A stretch of DNA of 64,000 bases from Shewanella yunxiaonensis (GCF_018223345.1 NZ_CP073587.1:3535001-3599000), one strand, 5' to 3'; numbered from the stretch's first letter, positions 9,196-20,678 are shown. Numbers and translations are program-made. Notes: generated by a model not told the origin, from the sequence alone.

Positions 9196-10593
9196 TCAAC
9201 TTTCAACTTCAATCTCAGTCTCAGCCTCTTTAGACCCCGCAAGCCGTGCAAAATAGTCTCGTGCCGCCGCCTTAACCCGTGGCGCTAACAGGATGGCTGA
9301 CAACATGGTGGGGATTGCCATCAATGCATAACACCCATCAATGATATTGACCACGTTATCGAGACTGGTAGTCGCTGCGAACAAAATGGCTCCCAGAAAC
9401 AGATACAGGTATAAATTCACATAACGGCTGCCAAACAAAAAGCGGAAGCACTGACTGCCGTAAAACGCTTGAGTGATAATAGTGGTGATAGAGAAAAAGA
9501 ACACGCACAACATCAACAGGTAAGGACCAATTCCAGGGATGGTGGTGGCGAATGCAGCACTGGATAAACTAATGCCGTCCATGCCGCTATATTGCCAGAC
9601 ACCAGAAATAAGAATGATTAGCGCCGTTGCAGTACACACCAGTAAGGTATCAATCGCCGGACCCAACATTGCCACCAGCCCCTCTTTAATCGGGTCAGCG
9701 GTTCTGGCGCTGCCGTGAGCCATCACTTCAGTTCCGATACCCGCTTCATTGGAAAATGCCGCGCGTTTTACCCCGATCAGCATGGTACCGAGTAACCCGC
9801 CCGCGATCGAATTGACCGAAAATGCATCTTCAATAATCATCGCAAAATAGTGCGGGATTTCCCCGAGGTGACTGATGAGTACAAACAGCGCACATCCGAC
9901 ATAAAGCAAAATCATGGTCGGCACTAAGCGGGTCGCGACTGCTGCAATACGGGTGATGCCTCCCAATACCACACTAGCGACCAGCAGCATGACACAGATC
10001 CCAATACCCAGCTCCAGCCAAAACTGCGCGCCGCTAGTGGTAGTACTGTCATGCACCTGAAACAGCTGCTCCTTGAGGATTTGCACCAGCTGATTACCGT
10101 TGAATAACGGTGCATTCCCCACCAGCCCTACCACTGCGAAGAAAATCGCCAGCGGCTTCCATTTTGCGCCCAGACCTTGCGTCACAATGTACATAGGGCC
10201 GCCCTGAACATGGCCGGTATCGTCTTTACCACGATACATAATCGCCAAGGTGCAGGTAAAAAACTTGGTCGCCATCCCGACGAGTGCACTGACCCACATC
10301 CAGAAAATTGCGCCCGGGCCCCCCGCAGCGATGGCTAAGGCCACACCGCCAATATTGCCCATCCCGACAGTTCCAGCCATCGCACTGGACAATGCCCCAG
10401 CATGAGAGATGTAGCCATCAGCATTAGGCTCATTATATTTGCCACGGACGATATCAATCGCGTGTTTCAAATAACGAAATGGTACAAAGCCGGAATACAA
10501 CAAGAAAAACAGACCGCCGCCCACCAGCAAAAACAGCATATGGGGGCCCCATGCATAGTTAGCAAAGGCAGAGGTCGCCTCAGCAAAAGTCAT
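9196..10593 (-). CDS. amino acid:Na+ symporter, AGCS (alanine/glycine) family
   Basis: The 465-residue protein has about eleven membrane helices and the AGCS family blocks, including the N-terminal GALSSAMAGTVGMGNIGGVA segment and the FSNEAGIGTEVMAHG segment. These transporters take up alanine, glycine or related amino acids with sodium. The family assignment is firm; the substrate is not. It is transcribed alone, with a 170-base gap on its upstream side. Confidence 0.9.
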   Translation of the reverse strand: MTFAEATSAFANYAWGPHMLFLLVGGGLFFLLYSGFVPFRYLKHAIDIVRGKYNEPNADGYISHAGALSSAMAGTVGMGNIGGVALAIAAGGPGAIFWMWVSALVGMATKFFTCTLAIMYRGKDDTGHVQGGPMYIVTQGLGAKWKPLAIFFAVVGLVGNAPLFNGNQLVQILKEQLFQVHDSTTTSGAQFWLELGIGICVMLLVASVVLGGITRIAAVATRLVPTMILLYVGCALFVLISHLGEIPHYFAMIIEDAFSVNSIAGGLLGTMLIGVKRAAFSNEAGIGTEVMAHGSARTADPIKEGLVAMLGPAIDTLLVCTATALIILISGVWQYSGMDGISLSSAAFATTIPGIGPYLLMLCVFFFSITTIITQAFYGSQCFRFLFGSRYVNLYLYLFLGAILFAATTSLDNVVNIIDGCYALMAIPTMLSAILLAPRVKAAARDYFARLAGSKEAETEIEVES

Positions 10594-10765
10594 ATTGTTA
10601 ACTCCAGGTGAATTTTGTCTAGCGTACCAAGCTGGCTTACTTAATCAAGAATTGCGGCTGAATATCTTATTTTTATTCAGTAGAATTGCATAAATAAAGT
10701 TTAAAAAGCGAAACCAATTAGGATCATTCAAAAAATACCGAGGACCATCGATGGCACCTCAACCG

Positions 10766-12178
10766 CTACTCATCGCGCCGTCGTTTCGCTACCGTCAGCC
10801 AATCCAACGCTACCCCAGAGATAGCATTAAAGCCTCGGATGCGGAACACCAGTTGCAGCAGTTGGGGACGTGGGCGCACTTTGGGCTCCACTGAGCGCGG
10901 AATAAACCATAAGGCCACTAACGCACGTAACACGGTAGACACCAAAAACACTACAAATATAGGGCTGGCGAGTTGCCAACCGCTCCAAGTCAGGAAATCA
11001 GCAGCGTGACTGGCAACCACACCACCACACAGCGCCCCCACAAAAACCAATCCGGCACTCAGTGCCGCCTGTAATGCGGCGTAGCAAGCAAAGTCGGAAC
11101 GAAATGGACGGATATCATAGAGATAGTTGGCCGTACTTAATGTAAAGCCACTCCAGGAGATACCCGAATAAGCCTGGATCAGCAAAATGTAATAGAAGTT
11201 ATCAGAGAATAACCACACCAACGGCAATGTGGGGATCATGCATGACGTAATGATCATCACCAACCGGTTACCATAGAGATCGCTGAAACGCCCCCAAAAT
11301 CTCAGGGTGATAAACTGGGTTAAAATTGAGGCGACACTGCTCATCACAAACTGCAAATAGTTAAAGTGCAATGTTTCCAGCATGTACACCGCAAAAAATG
11401 GTGCCGAAATGGCCACCATCGACTGCATTCCAGCCACAAACAGACTGTATTGCCGAAATACCTTGTCTTTCCAGGCTTCTCTGAATTGATGCAGTGTCTG
11501 TATAAACAGTCCCGGAGTATGCGGAATGGTAGGTTCTGGGTCGTGCATTTTCCACAGTAGCCAGGCAGACACGAAACGTCCTAAGGCAACGGCGGCAAAT
11601 AATAACGAAAATCCCAGCCAGGCCATGCTGAAGGAATCCGTCAAATTCAGCACCGTCCCGCCAAGCAGGAAAACGGTTAGTGACGCTATCTGGGTTAAGC
11701 GGGTGCGCGCCGCGAAAAAGGTGCCACGGCGTCTGGCGGGTACAATTGCCCCCATCCAGGCCCGCCAATGGGGCTGAATAAGATTAAGAAAGCCCTGGTA
11801 CAACATTGCCAGCAGGATAAATAACCAGACAGCATGCTCACCAGCGAGGGCGGCCAATAAGCCCATGGCTAACACCCCCACCGCCTGCAGCGCTGCACAA
11901 AACACAATAAAGTGACGACGTGGGAAGTGGCTGGCGAGCCATACTGATAACAATTGGCTGATGGCACCAAACAGCTGTGGCAGCCCAGTAACCCAGCCCA
12001 TCTGCGACAAGCTGGCACCTAAAGAGATGGCAAACGCGTTAAAAAAATTGTCACTGGTCGCCGTCATGGCTGATGAGGCCAACGCTTCCTGTTGCGAACG
12101 TTTAAGTGTCAGCCGTAACCAGCTATTGCGGGGGTCCCGCTTAACTTGAGACGTGGCTGCCGACGAGGTGACGGCCAT
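10766..12178 (-). CDS. MFS transporter
   Basis: This protein of about 470 residues has twelve predicted membrane helices in two halves, and the first half carries an MFS-type layout with a basic loop after the second helix (LASHFPRRH). The N-terminal 35 residues are cytoplasmic and polar. The start may be ATG 12178 or the in-frame GTG at 12184; the AGGA upstream suits either. It is the last gene of a minus-strand group with an APH/NahK-like kinase and a DUF805-like protein, so it may import the substrate of that kinase. This link is inferred from position only. Confidence 0.82.
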   Translation of the reverse strand: MAVTSSAATSQVKRDPRNSWLRLTLKRSQQEALASSAMTATSDNFFNAFAISLGASLSQMGWVTGLPQLFGAISQLLSVWLASHFPRRHFIVFCAALQAVGVLAMGLLAALAGEHAVWLFILLAMLYQGFLNLIQPHWRAWMGAIVPARRRGTFFAARTRLTQIASLTVFLLGGTVLNLTDSFSMAWLGFSLLFAAVALGRFVSAWLLWKMHDPEPTIPHTPGLFIQTLHQFREAWKDKVFRQYSLFVAGMQSMVAISAPFFAVYMLETLHFNYLQFVMSSVASILTQFITLRFWGRFSDLYGNRLVMIITSCMIPTLPLVWLFSDNFYYILLIQAYSGISWSGFTLSTANYLYDIRPFRSDFACYAALQAALSAGLVFVGALCGGVVASHAADFLTWSGWQLASPIFVVFLVSTVLRALVALWFIPRSVEPKVRPRPQLLQLVFRIRGFNAISGVALDWLTVAKRRRDE

Positions 12179-12252
12179 AGTCACAATATCCTTGTGCTGC
12201 GGATAGTTGCATTATTGAGCGATTATGGAGTAAGCGAAATAGCAATACCAGA

Positions 12253-13356
12253 TTATAAATTGCTCAGGGAGGCAATTAGTTCTGATTCCTGCGCCAACAG
12301 TCGTTGATAGAGGGTGAACTGATTCGCGGCCCGCTGCAAATTGTGCTGTGGATGCTCGACCCGAAAATAATTATCGCCATCCAGATAGTCCGTCAGGAAT
12401 CTTACCGCGAGCATCAGGGTCACCACCCGCACGCCTAACCATAAGCTCTCACGTTCAGCAGCGGTCATGATCTGTCCGAGCGCGCGTTGCCAGCCTCGCG
12501 TAAGCGCCGCGAAGTAGTCTGGCAACACCTGTACCGACGCCAACGCCGTGTTGTCTTCAGCCACCGCAGCACAACAGCTGCGCACCATATCGCCAAAGTC
12601 ATACATCAAGTAGCCCGGCATACAGGTATCCAGGTCAACTACCGCCACCGGCAACTGCAGCCCTTGCGAAAAAAGCAAGTTATTGATTTTAGTGTCATTA
12701 TGACAAACACGCAGGGGCAATAGTGGCTCAATGTCGGCTAACTCCTTGAGCAACGACTGTTGCGACAACGCCAATTCATACCAGTTATGGCAACTGCGTA
12801 AACGCTGCAACCGATCAGCCGTGGCGGCTTGCTGTAACGCCTGTAATCGTCCCGCGAGCGATCTAAAGCCGGGGATCACCTCCGCCAACTGGTGAGCATC
12901 AATGTCTGCAAGTGCGCCGACAAACTGCCCAAAGGCTTGCGCGAGCTGTTCCGCTTGGGTGACATTTGTCAGCTGTTCAATGCTGCAACTATCCGGGATA
13001 TAGCTGATCGCGCGCCAGAAGCCCTGTTCCCCCAAATCCACCGCTAAATGATTGTCGCGGGTGGGCAATGGCCGGGTATAAGTGAGTGGATAACTGCCCT
13101 GATCATGTTTATCCGCCAAATGCTGCGCAATAACAGTGGAATTGGCTATCAGCTGCCACGGTTGAGGAAAAACAATCGTGTTAATGCACTGCAACACCAG
13201 TGCTGAGCCGCCATCATCGACTAACCAAGTTCCATTGATATGGCCATTGCCCAGTGGCGTTATGACAAGCGGTGAGATCGCCTTTTCGTCAAAATAGTGG
13301 GGTAACACCGCCTCACGGATCAGCCTATCAGTTTTGATATTTGCTGCGGGTGACAA
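12253..13356 (-). CDS. APH-family small-molecule kinase, NahK-like
   Basis: This 367-residue protein has the aminoglycoside phosphotransferase/choline kinase fold. The catalytic loop is CHNDTKINN (catalytic D221) and the metal site is VDLDTCMPG (D241 and D243) followed by YDFGD. That pattern, especially the DLDTxMPG and DFGD pair, resembles N-acetylhexosamine 1-kinases rather than antibiotic kinases, so a sugar or sugar-derivative substrate is likely but unproven. The start is TTG at 13356 with AAGGA upstream; no ATG is near. It lies 10 bases after the DUF805-like gene and 70 before the MFS gene on the same strand. Confidence 0.8.
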   Translation of the reverse strand: MSPAANIKTDRLIREAVLPHYFDEKAISPLVITPLGNGHINGTWLVDDGGSALVLQCINTIVFPQPWQLIANSTVIAQHLADKHDQGSYPLTYTRPLPTRDNHLAVDLGEQGFWRAISYIPDSCSIEQLTNVTQAEQLAQAFGQFVGALADIDAHQLAEVIPGFRSLAGRLQALQQAATADRLQRLRSCHNWYELALSQQSLLKELADIEPLLPLRVCHNDTKINNLLFSQGLQLPVAVVDLDTCMPGYLMYDFGDMVRSCCAAVAEDNTALASVQVLPDYFAALTRGWQRALGQIMTAAERESLWLGVRVVTLMLAVRFLTDYLDGDNYFRVEHPQHNLQRAANQFTLYQRLLAQESELIASLSNL

Positions 13357-13366
13357 GTCCGATTCC

Positions 13367-14548
13367 TTATTTCAGATACTGGCTAAAGGCATTGTCTGCT
13401 TGCAGCGCTGCCTGACTGCCTTTGAGGCTAAAATCATAGCCGCAAAGTTTAATACTACCGCGCATTGCGATATCGTTGATCAACGCTTTAGTATCCAGTG
13501 GACTAAAAGCGGCTTCCACTAAACCGTTGCCATTAATAATACTCACCTTAAGCGGTCGAAACTGGCTGCCATCATTAAACTGCAATGCGGCGCAGCGTTG
13601 GTCGCCTGTCGCGGATGCCAAGTCCCAAATAACGCCTGGTTTAAGCGTGTCACCCAGCCAGGAGAGATATAAATTATCCTGCTCCAGTGACAAGCTGAAA
13701 TGATCCGGCAGTTTCACCGTCTGCCGCTTGACACTTGGCTGTGCTGTATCCATGGCTTGGAGCGGAGCATCCACCTTCGGCGTAGGAGATGGACTGAACC
13801 ACCACACCAGCGCCATCGTTATACAAACCAGCACGGCCGCAAATGCGCTGAGCGCCTTGCGGTACTGCCAGGCTTGTTGCATTAAATCACGGGCTATTTG
13901 TTGCCAACCCGACAGCATTGCCGATAACGAGCCGGGGGGCGAAGGTTCCTGCCATAATGAATCCTCTGGCATATTGGTATCAGCAGCGACAGCCTCATTA
14001 ACTATCTGAGGTTCCAGGGCGACATCATCATGGGTCTGAAACGTTTGTCCATAGGGTTCCGTTATTGTGGTTGTGGTCACGGTTGCCACAGCAGCAGTTG
14101 CGCCGATGGTCGGCTCGACTCGCCTTCCCGGGGTTTTAGGCGATAGATCAACGGGCCCAGCATATCCTTGCAGATACTCACGCCGATTTATTGCGCCCGA
14201 ACCGGCCACGGCGGGAATAAATGCCAAGCCCAAATGCAGTAATACCGCAAGGCCTAAACCAATGTTGAAATAAATATCGACACCTTCAGTCGACAGCGCC
14301 GCCAGCACGAGTAACCAGGGTAAAATCGCCACCGCCGCTATCAATAAAGGCCTGCCGGCATCGCGCATGCGCCGCACAGAAGTCGCCAGAACCAACAGCA
14401 ATAACAGCATTCCTGGCAACCAGATAAAGTAACGGCTACCGAAAAGTAACCATAGCAACATCAACGATAAATAAGCTGCCCCACTGATAAGAAGATGTCG
14501 CCAGCCAAGGTCACATCCGCGGAGACAGATAAGCGATTTAAACAGCAC
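13367..14548 (-). CDS. DUF805-like membrane protein with periplasmic or cytosolic C-terminal domain
   Basis: I recognise only the first third of this 393-residue protein. About four N-terminal membrane helices include the RRMRDAGRP loop that resembles the RR-x-HD-x-G-x-S loop of DUF805 proteins. A long low-complexity linker (about residues 130-215) with many Thr, Val and Pro follows, then a further helix near 235-252 and a soluble domain of about 140 residues. The start is GTG with GAGG upstream. It heads the minus-strand group with the NahK-like kinase and the MFS transporter. No function can be assigned. Confidence 0.7.
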   Translation of the reverse strand: MLFKSLICLRGCDLGWRHLLISGAAYLSLMLLWLLFGSRYFIWLPGMLLLLLVLATSVRRMRDAGRPLLIAAVAILPWLLVLAALSTEGVDIYFNIGLGLAVLLHLGLAFIPAVAGSGAINRREYLQGYAGPVDLSPKTPGRRVEPTIGATAAVATVTTTTITEPYGQTFQTHDDVALEPQIVNEAVAADTNMPEDSLWQEPSPPGSLSAMLSGWQQIARDLMQQAWQYRKALSAFAAVLVCITMALVWWFSPSPTPKVDAPLQAMDTAQPSVKRQTVKLPDHFSLSLEQDNLYLSWLGDTLKPGVIWDLASATGDQRCAALQFNDGSQFRPLKVSIINGNGLVEAAFSPLDTKALINDIAMRGSIKLCGYDFSLKGSQAALQADNAFSQYLK

Positions 14549-14712
14549 GATGTCCTCTTTTATAGCCCGGTTGCTGCACTACAATAATGTGATGACAGAC
14601 TAACGAATTTACACTCAAATGTCAGTGGCACTGGTAAGCCTTTCACCACAGTCTTATAATGTCGCCCCTATTTTTCCGTCAATCACCCACAAAAGACGCT
14701 ATCCGGATATAA

Positions 14713-15339
<627 letters not shown>

Positions 15340-15397
15340 CTGCCTTCGTGTACACTTTTGCGTCATTTTTTCACTGAACACACTGGAGTTCCAACAC

Positions 15398-15679
15398 ATG
15401 GCTCGCGTAACTGTAGAAGACGCCGTAAAGCAGATCGGCAACCGTTTTGACATGATTATGGTTGCGGCCCGTCGCGCCCGTCAGATCGCCGTTCAGGGTA
15501 AAGATCCCCTGGTGGAAGAAGAAAATGACAAGCCAACCGTAATCGCCCTGCGCGAAATCGAACAGGGTCTGGTGAACGCTCAAACTCTGGAAGCCGATGA
15601 GCGCCAGAGTGTGCGTGAACGCGAAGCAGCTGAAATTGCTGCCGTGGCTGCGATTGCTGAAGGCCACCAGTCGCTGTAA
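15398..15679 (+). CDS. rpoZ: RNA polymerase omega subunit
   Basis: This 93-residue protein starts [10 protein letters not shown] and contains the conserved [15 protein letters not shown] and [13 protein letters not shown] segments of the omega subunit. The frame is open upstream to 15308, but the ATG at 15398 has GGAG in front and matches the family start. It lies between gmk and spoT, 28 bases before spoT. Confidence 0.97.
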   Translation: MARVTVEDAVKQIGNRFDMIMVAARRARQIAVQGKDPLVEEENDKPTVIALREIEQGLVNAQTLEADERQSVREREAAEIAAVAAIAEGHQSL

Positions 15680-15707
15680 GGCGATTTGATAGTAGGAGTA
15701 TCACCAC

Positions 15708-17828
15708 TTGTATCTGTTTGAAGGTCTCAGGGAAGCCGCGGCCGCTTATCTGGAGCCGGAGCAGGTAGAATTACTCAAACAGGCTTATCAGGTGGCGCGC
15801 GATGCCCATGAAGGGCAAATGCGCACCAGTGGTGAACCCTACATCACGCATCCGGTAGCGGTTGCACATATTCTTGCCGATATGCGTCTCGATCATGAGA
15901 CGCTGATGGCAGCCCTGCTGCACGACACGATTGAAGACACCCACGTTACCCACCAAGATCTCACCAACATGTTTGGCGAGTCTGTTGCCGAATTGGTGGA
16001 AGGGGTGTCCAAACTCGACAAAATCAAATTCCGCGATAAAAAAGAAGCTCAGGCTGAAAACTTCCGCAAAATGATGATGGCCATGACCCAAGATATCCGG
16101 GTCATCCTGATCAAACTGGCCGACCGCACGCACAACATGCGCACGCTTGGTGCTTTACGACCAGACAAACGCCGACGCATTGCTCGTGAAACCCTGGAAA
16201 TTTACGCACCGATTGCCAACCGTCTCGGTATTCACAATATCAAGACCGAATTGGAAGATCTGGGGTTTCAGGCTTATTACCCAATGCGTTACCGGGTGTT
16301 AAAGGAAGTTGTACGCGCAGCTCGTGGAAACCGTAAAGAGCTGATCCAAGGGATAGAAAACGCTATCCACACGCGACTGGAAGACACTGGCATTCACGGC
16401 AAAGTGAAAGGCCGCGAAAAAAACCTTTACTCCATTTATAACAAGATGCGCAGCAAAGAGCTGCAATTCCAGGAAGTAATGGATATCTATGCCTTCCGCA
16501 TCATCGTTGACAGTGTCGATACCTGTTATCGGGTGCTGGGGGTCATGCATGGCTTATACAAACCACGGCCGCTACGTTTCAAAGACTATATTGCGATTCC
16601 TAAGGCTAACGGCTACCAGTCACTGCATACGTCGCTCATTGGTCCACACGGCGTGCCAGTGGAGATCCAGATCCGTACTGAAGATATGGATCAGATGGCA
16701 GATAAAGGGGTAGCCGCGCACTGGATGTACAAGAGTGGCCAAAGTGCAGCAGCACCGGGAACCAGTGGCACCACTACCCAGCTGCGAGCACGCAAATGGA
16801 TGCAGAGCCTGTTAGAACTTCAGCAAAGTGCTTCGTCATCCTTTGAATTTGTCGAGAACGTTAAAACTGAACTGTTTCCAGACGAAATCTACGTTTTCAC
16901 ACCCGAAGGGCGAATTCTGGAGCTGCCAGTGGGGGCAACGCCGGTTGACTTCGCCTATGAAGTCCACACCGATGTCGGTAACACCTGCGTTGGCGCCAAA
17001 GTGAACCGCATGTCCTACCCGCTAAGCCAACCGCTGTTATCCGGGCAGACCGTCGAAATCATCACCGCCAAAGGTGCCAAACCTAACGCTGCATGGCTGA
17101 ACTTTGTCGTGACCGGCAAAGCACGCTCCAAAATCCGTCAGGTGTTGAAGAATCTTAAAAAAGACGAAGCCATTGCGCTCGGTAAACGGCTGCTGAACCA
17201 TGCGCTGGGTGACAGTAAACTGGAGCAGTTCAGCCAGGAACAGATCAATAAAGTCGTTACCGATACCAAACATAAAGATTTTGATGAGTTGTTGACAGAA
17301 ATTGGCCTCGGCAACGCCATGAGCCTGGTGATAGCACAACGACTCAAGGGGGATTCTGTCGATTCTCGTAAAGCAGATGACGACAGTAACCTGATGCCAA
17401 TTCGCGGTTCTGAAGGCATGCTAGTGTCATTTGCCAACTGCTGTCGTCCGATCCCTGGCGATGCGGTCATCGCCTATGTCAGCCCTGGTAAGGGGCTGGT
17501 GGTTCACATGGAAAACTGCGCCAATATTCGTGGCTACCAGAGCGAACCGGACAAATATATTCCCGTACAATGGGACGCGGTTGACGGTACTGAATTCCAG
17601 GCCAATGTGCGCATTGAAATCGTTAACCATCAAGGTGCATTGGCAAAAATCACGAACATTATTGCCGCAGAAGGTTCCAATATCAGCAATATCAGCACCG
17701 AAGAGCGCGATGGCCGGGTTTATCTGATCCATCTGCGTATTTCCGTGCGCGATCGTGTGCATCTGGCCAACGTGATGCGCCGCATCCGGGTATTGCCAGA
17801 AGTGCTGCGTATTTCCCGAAACCGTTAA
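15708..17828 (+). CDS. spoT: bifunctional (p)ppGpp synthetase/hydrolase SpoT
   Basis: The 706-residue protein has the order of a long RelA/SpoT homologue: HD hydrolase domain with the intact HD pair H72-D73 ([10 protein letters not shown]), synthetase domain (about 240-350, with [19 protein letters not shown]), TGS domain (about 388-450), helical region and C-terminal ACT domain (about 630-706). An intact HD site means hydrolase activity is expected. The start is TTG with AGGAG upstream, the same rare start that E. coli spoT uses. RidA follows after 22 bases. Confidence 0.97.
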   Translation: MYLFEGLREAAAAYLEPEQVELLKQAYQVARDAHEGQMRTSGEPYITHPVAVAHILADMRLDHETLMAALLHDTIEDTHVTHQDLTNMFGESVAELVEGVSKLDKIKFRDKKEAQAENFRKMMMAMTQDIRVILIKLADRTHNMRTLGALRPDKRRRIARETLEIYAPIANRLGIHNIKTELEDLGFQAYYPMRYRVLKEVVRAARGNRKELIQGIENAIHTRLEDTGIHGKVKGREKNLYSIYNKMRSKELQFQEVMDIYAFRIIVDSVDTCYRVLGVMHGLYKPRPLRFKDYIAIPKANGYQSLHTSLIGPHGVPVEIQIRTEDMDQMADKGVAAHWMYKSGQSAAAPGTSGTTTQLRARKWMQSLLELQQSASSSFEFVENVKTELFPDEIYVFTPEGRILELPVGATPVDFAYEVHTDVGNTCVGAKVNRMSYPLSQPLLSGQTVEIITAKGAKPNAAWLNFVVTGKARSKIRQVLKNLKKDEAIALGKRLLNHALGDSKLEQFSQEQINKVVTDTKHKDFDELLTEIGLGNAMSLVIAQRLKGDSVDSRKADDDSNLMPIRGSEGMLVSFANCCRPIPGDAVIAYVSPGKGLVVHMENCANIRGYQSEPDKYIPVQWDAVDGTEFQANVRIEIVNHQGALAKITNIIAAEGSNISNISTEERDGRVYLIHLRISVRDRVHLANVMRRIRVLPEVLRISRNR

Positions 17829-17850
17829 CCACAAGGAGTCACCAAGCGTT

Positions 17851-18234
17851 ATGGCTGAGAAAGAGATTATTGCCACCGATAAGGCACCAGCAGCTATCGG
17901 CACCTATTCCCAAGCAGTGAAAGTAGGTTCTACCGTTTATCTTTCCGGACAGATCCCCTTAGTTCCTGCCACCATGGAACTTGCCGGTGACGAATTTGAA
18001 GCGCAGGTAGTTCAAGTATTTGAAAACCTCAAAGCCGTATGCCAGGCGGCGGGTGGTGAGTTGGCCGATATTGTCAAACTCAATATCTACATGGTTGATT
18101 TAGGTCACTTCGCCAAGGTCAATGAAGTGATGGGACGTTACTTCCAGCAACCGTACCCTGCCCGCGCAGCCATCGGCGTTAAACAACTGCCGAAAGGCGC
18201 TCAGGTAGAAATGGACGGCGTGGTCGAGCTTTAA
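17851..18234 (+). CDS. ridA: RidA, reactive imine/enamine deaminase
   Basis: This 127-residue protein is a RidA (YjgF/YER057c/UK114) family member that hydrolyses 2-aminoacrylate and related enamines released by pyridoxal-phosphate enzymes. It has the GTYSQAVK segment, the SGQIPL segment and the catalytic-site arginine R105 in [10 protein letters not shown], at the same number as in the E. coli protein. It lies 22 bases after spoT with an AAGGAG ribosome binding site and is followed by a strong terminator, so it probably shares the gmk-rpoZ-spoT transcript. Confidence 0.93.
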   Translation: MAEKEIIATDKAPAAIGTYSQAVKVGSTVYLSGQIPLVPATMELAGDEFEAQVVQVFENLKAVCQAAGGELADIVKLNIYMVDLGHFAKVNEVMGRYFQQPYPARAAIGVKQLPKGAQVEMDGVVEL

Positions 18235-18250
18235 CGCATATCATTCGACT

Positions 18251-18280
18251 TAAAAAAGGCGCTATACAGCGCCTTTTTTA
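18251..18280. terminator. terminator after ridA
   Basis: A perfect AGGCGC/GCGCCT stem with a five-base loop lies between an A run and a T run, so it can serve both ridA and the convergent lipoprotein gene. Confidence 0.88.
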
Positions 18281-18295
18281 ATTTCAATCATCCGC

Positions 18296-18787
18296 TTACT
18301 GATTGTCTTTCGCGGTTACGGTTACTGGCGTAATACCTGATTGCTTAAACCAGGTTTCGGCGCGTTGTTTCTCAGCGGCGGTAGGTACATATTCCACCCA
18401 ATTATCCTGTTCGGATTTGCGATACCGCAGGCATTGTTTTGCGACATCAAACTGATAATAAGGGAACACTTCTCGCAAATTAAAGAACGCTGCCGGGGCG
18501 AACAAGATGATATCGGTTGCCAAATATCCGCCGTTAAATTTTAGGGGTAACACGCCATAAAAAGGCTGCTGTCCCGGTTGAATCGCCTTAAACGCATAAT
18601 GCCCAAAACTGGTGGTTGGCAACGTCTCTGTGCGTGGTGCATCCTGCCCTTTGGCATCCTTGATATAAATTGTCGTGTCGGGCTGCATCGCTGTCAGTGA
18701 TGTGGTTGCTGAACACGCCCCCAATAACATTGCCATCCCCACACAAGCCGTTAATTTTATAAATTTCAGTTCCATTGATGTGCTCAT
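18296..18787 (-). CDS. hypothetical lipoprotein
   Basis: This 163-residue protein has a type II signal peptide with the lipobox LLGAC (cysteine at about residue 25), so it should be lipid-anchored. The rest is one soluble domain with several aromatic residues and an FFNLREVFPYYQFD segment; I do not recognise a family. A second in-frame ATG four codons later (18775) is an equally good start, and neither has a strong ribosome binding site. It stands alone, converging on ridA. Confidence 0.75.
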   Translation of the reverse strand: MSTSMELKFIKLTACVGMAMLLGACSATTSLTAMQPDTTIYIKDAKGQDAPRTETLPTTSFGHYAFKAIQPGQQPFYGVLPLKFNGGYLATDIILFAPAAFFNLREVFPYYQFDVAKQCLRYRKSEQDNWVEYVPTAAEKQRAETWFKQSGITPVTVTAKDNQ

Positions 18788-19019
18788 AATTGTTGTGATA
18801 TTCGTGCGCTAAATTAGCGGAATTCGACAACCAAAACCCCGAGGGCGACCACATAAAAGCAACTTAGGAAATCAGGCAGAGATCTCATCGGATTTGCACC
18901 TCGGTTAATTGCCCGCCATAATCAAACAAGTGTTTTATATTTTTAGAAAACAGAGAGTTTCGACATAATGCTGCTGGTTTTGGGGCAAGTAGCGAATGGT
19001 TAACTTAAGGGGAAAACCC

Positions 19020-20678
19020 ATGTCAGCTTCTTATAAAAGTCCAGTGGAAATGCTCAATCAATGGGCAGAGGTTCAGGGCGATGCCGTATATCTGCGTCAA
19101 CCCATCAAAGGGCAATTCCGTGATTACAGTTGGCGCCAGGTACAACAAACAGCACAACGTCTAGCAGGGGCGTTACGCCATCTGGGTTATGAGCCAGGAG
19201 AGAAAATAGCACTGCTATCAAAAAACTGTGCCGAGTGGTTTATCACTGACTTAGCGCTGATGCATGGTGGCTACATTAGTGTACCTATCTACCCCACAGC
19301 CAATGCCGATACTATCCGTTATGTTTTGGAGCACAGTGGTTGCAAAGCCATATTTGTCGGCAAATTGGATCACTGGGCAGATCAGGAAGCCGGCGTCGGC
19401 GGAGAGCTATTACGCTTGGCATTACCGTATGAAACGATGCCCGCACAATACCAATGGCTGCAGTTATTGAATATGGGGCAGCCATTGGTGGATGCACCGC
19501 TACCGGCAGCCGAGCAAATAATGACACTTATCTATACTTCCGGCTCTACCGGTAAGCCTAAGGGCGCCGTACAGACATTTGCCAGTTACAGTTGGACCTG
19601 CAATGCCGTCGTGCGAGACTTAAAAGCCTCACAGGAAGATCGCCTGCTTTCCTACTTGCCACTGGCCCATATTACGGAGCGGGTCGCGATTGAGGGATCA
19701 TCGTTTTATGCCGGCTGTCCGGTCGCTTTTGTGGAAAGCCTAGAAACCTTTGTCGCCGACGTACAACGCATGCAACCCACAGTATTTTTCTCAGTGCCGC
19801 GGCTGTGGACCCTGTTCCAGAAAAACATTATCGATAAAGTCGGCAGTTTCAGAAAACTCAATCTGCTGCTGAAAATTCCGCTATTGAACTGGCTGGTGAA
19901 GCGCAAGATCCACCAAGGTCTGGGCCTTGGTAAGTCACGACTGTTGGGCTCAGGTTCCGCCCCGATCCCACCTTCATTAGTGCACTGGTATCACAGTATC
20001 GGGCTGGACATCTGCGAAGCCTGGGGCATGACCGAAAACTGTGCGTATTCCATTATTAATCATCCATTTGATGCCAGCAAAATCGGGACCGTTGGGAAGC
20101 CAATTGTTGGCTGTCAAATCAAACGCTCCGCCGACGGTGAGTTATTAGTGAAAAGTCCGGGGCTGATGCGGGAATACTATAAAGCACCAGAAGCAACAGC
20201 TGCTGCCTTTGACGAAGAGGGCTATTTCCGCACCGGCGATCTCTGCGAAATCGATAAAGATGGCTGCGTCAGTATCACCGGCAGGGTGAAAGATAATTTC
20301 AAAACCGCCAAAGGCAAATACGTCGCTCCAGTGCCGATTGAGCGCAAGCTGGCACAAGACCCGCACGTAGAATTGCTGTGTGTCATCGGCTCAGGACTCC
20401 CGCACCCGGTCGCCTTGATACAACTGTCTGAAGGAGCCATGCTGCAGCCACGGGAAGAGGTGCGTAGCTCCCTTAAAACCACACTTGATGCAATCAATCC
20501 GAATCTGGAATCCCACGAAACAGTCGATGCATTGATTGTGGTTACTGAACCCTGGACGATTGAAAACGACGTGTTAACACCGACACTAAAAATCAAACGG
20601 CATGTACTGGAACAGCGCTATACCGCAAAGGCAGAGAAAGTACGCGGTGCGGTAGTGGTTTGGGAAGATGAAATTTAA
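19020..20678 (+). CDS. AMP-forming acyl-CoA synthetase (long-chain type)
   Basis: This 552-residue adenylate-forming enzyme has the ATP-binding loop IYTSGSTGKPKGAV (about residues 174-187), the EAWGMTEN motif (about 338-345) and the FRTGDLCEIDKDG and GRVKDNFKTAKGKYV hinge segments of the ANL superfamily. The arrangement and the FKTAKGKYV form resemble long-chain fatty acyl-CoA synthetases. I chose ATG 19020 because AAGGGGA lies just before it; the frame is open from 18996. It is a single gene with its own terminator and is not part of the pigment cluster. Confidence 0.88.
   Translation: MSASYKSPVEMLNQWAEVQGDAVYLRQPIKGQFRDYSWRQVQQTAQRLAGALRHLGYEPGEKIALLSKNCAEWFITDLALMHGGYISVPIYPTANADTIRYVLEHSGCKAIFVGKLDHWADQEAGVGGELLRLALPYETMPAQYQWLQLLNMGQPLVDAPLPAAEQIMTLIYTSGSTGKPKGAVQTFASYSWTCNAVVRDLKASQEDRLLSYLPLAHITERVAIEGSSFYAGCPVAFVESLETFVADVQRMQPTVFFSVPRLWTLFQKNIIDKVGSFRKLNLLLKIPLLNWLVKRKIHQGLGLGKSRLLGSGSAPIPPSLVHWYHSIGLDICEAWGMTENCAYSIINHPFDASKIGTVGKPIVGCQIKRSADGELLVKSPGLMREYYKAPEATAAAFDEEGYFRTGDLCEIDKDGCVSITGRVKDNFKTAKGKYVAPVPIERKLAQDPHVELLCVIGSGLPHPVALIQLSEGAMLQPREEVRSSLKTTLDAINPNLESHETVDALIVVTEPWTIENDVLTPTLKIKRHVLEQRYTAKAEKVRGAVVVWEDEI

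Noticed and set aside
17427-17903. 158-codon minus-strand frame over spoT and ridA
   Set aside because: It is antisense to two well supported genes and shows no ribosome binding site or family match.
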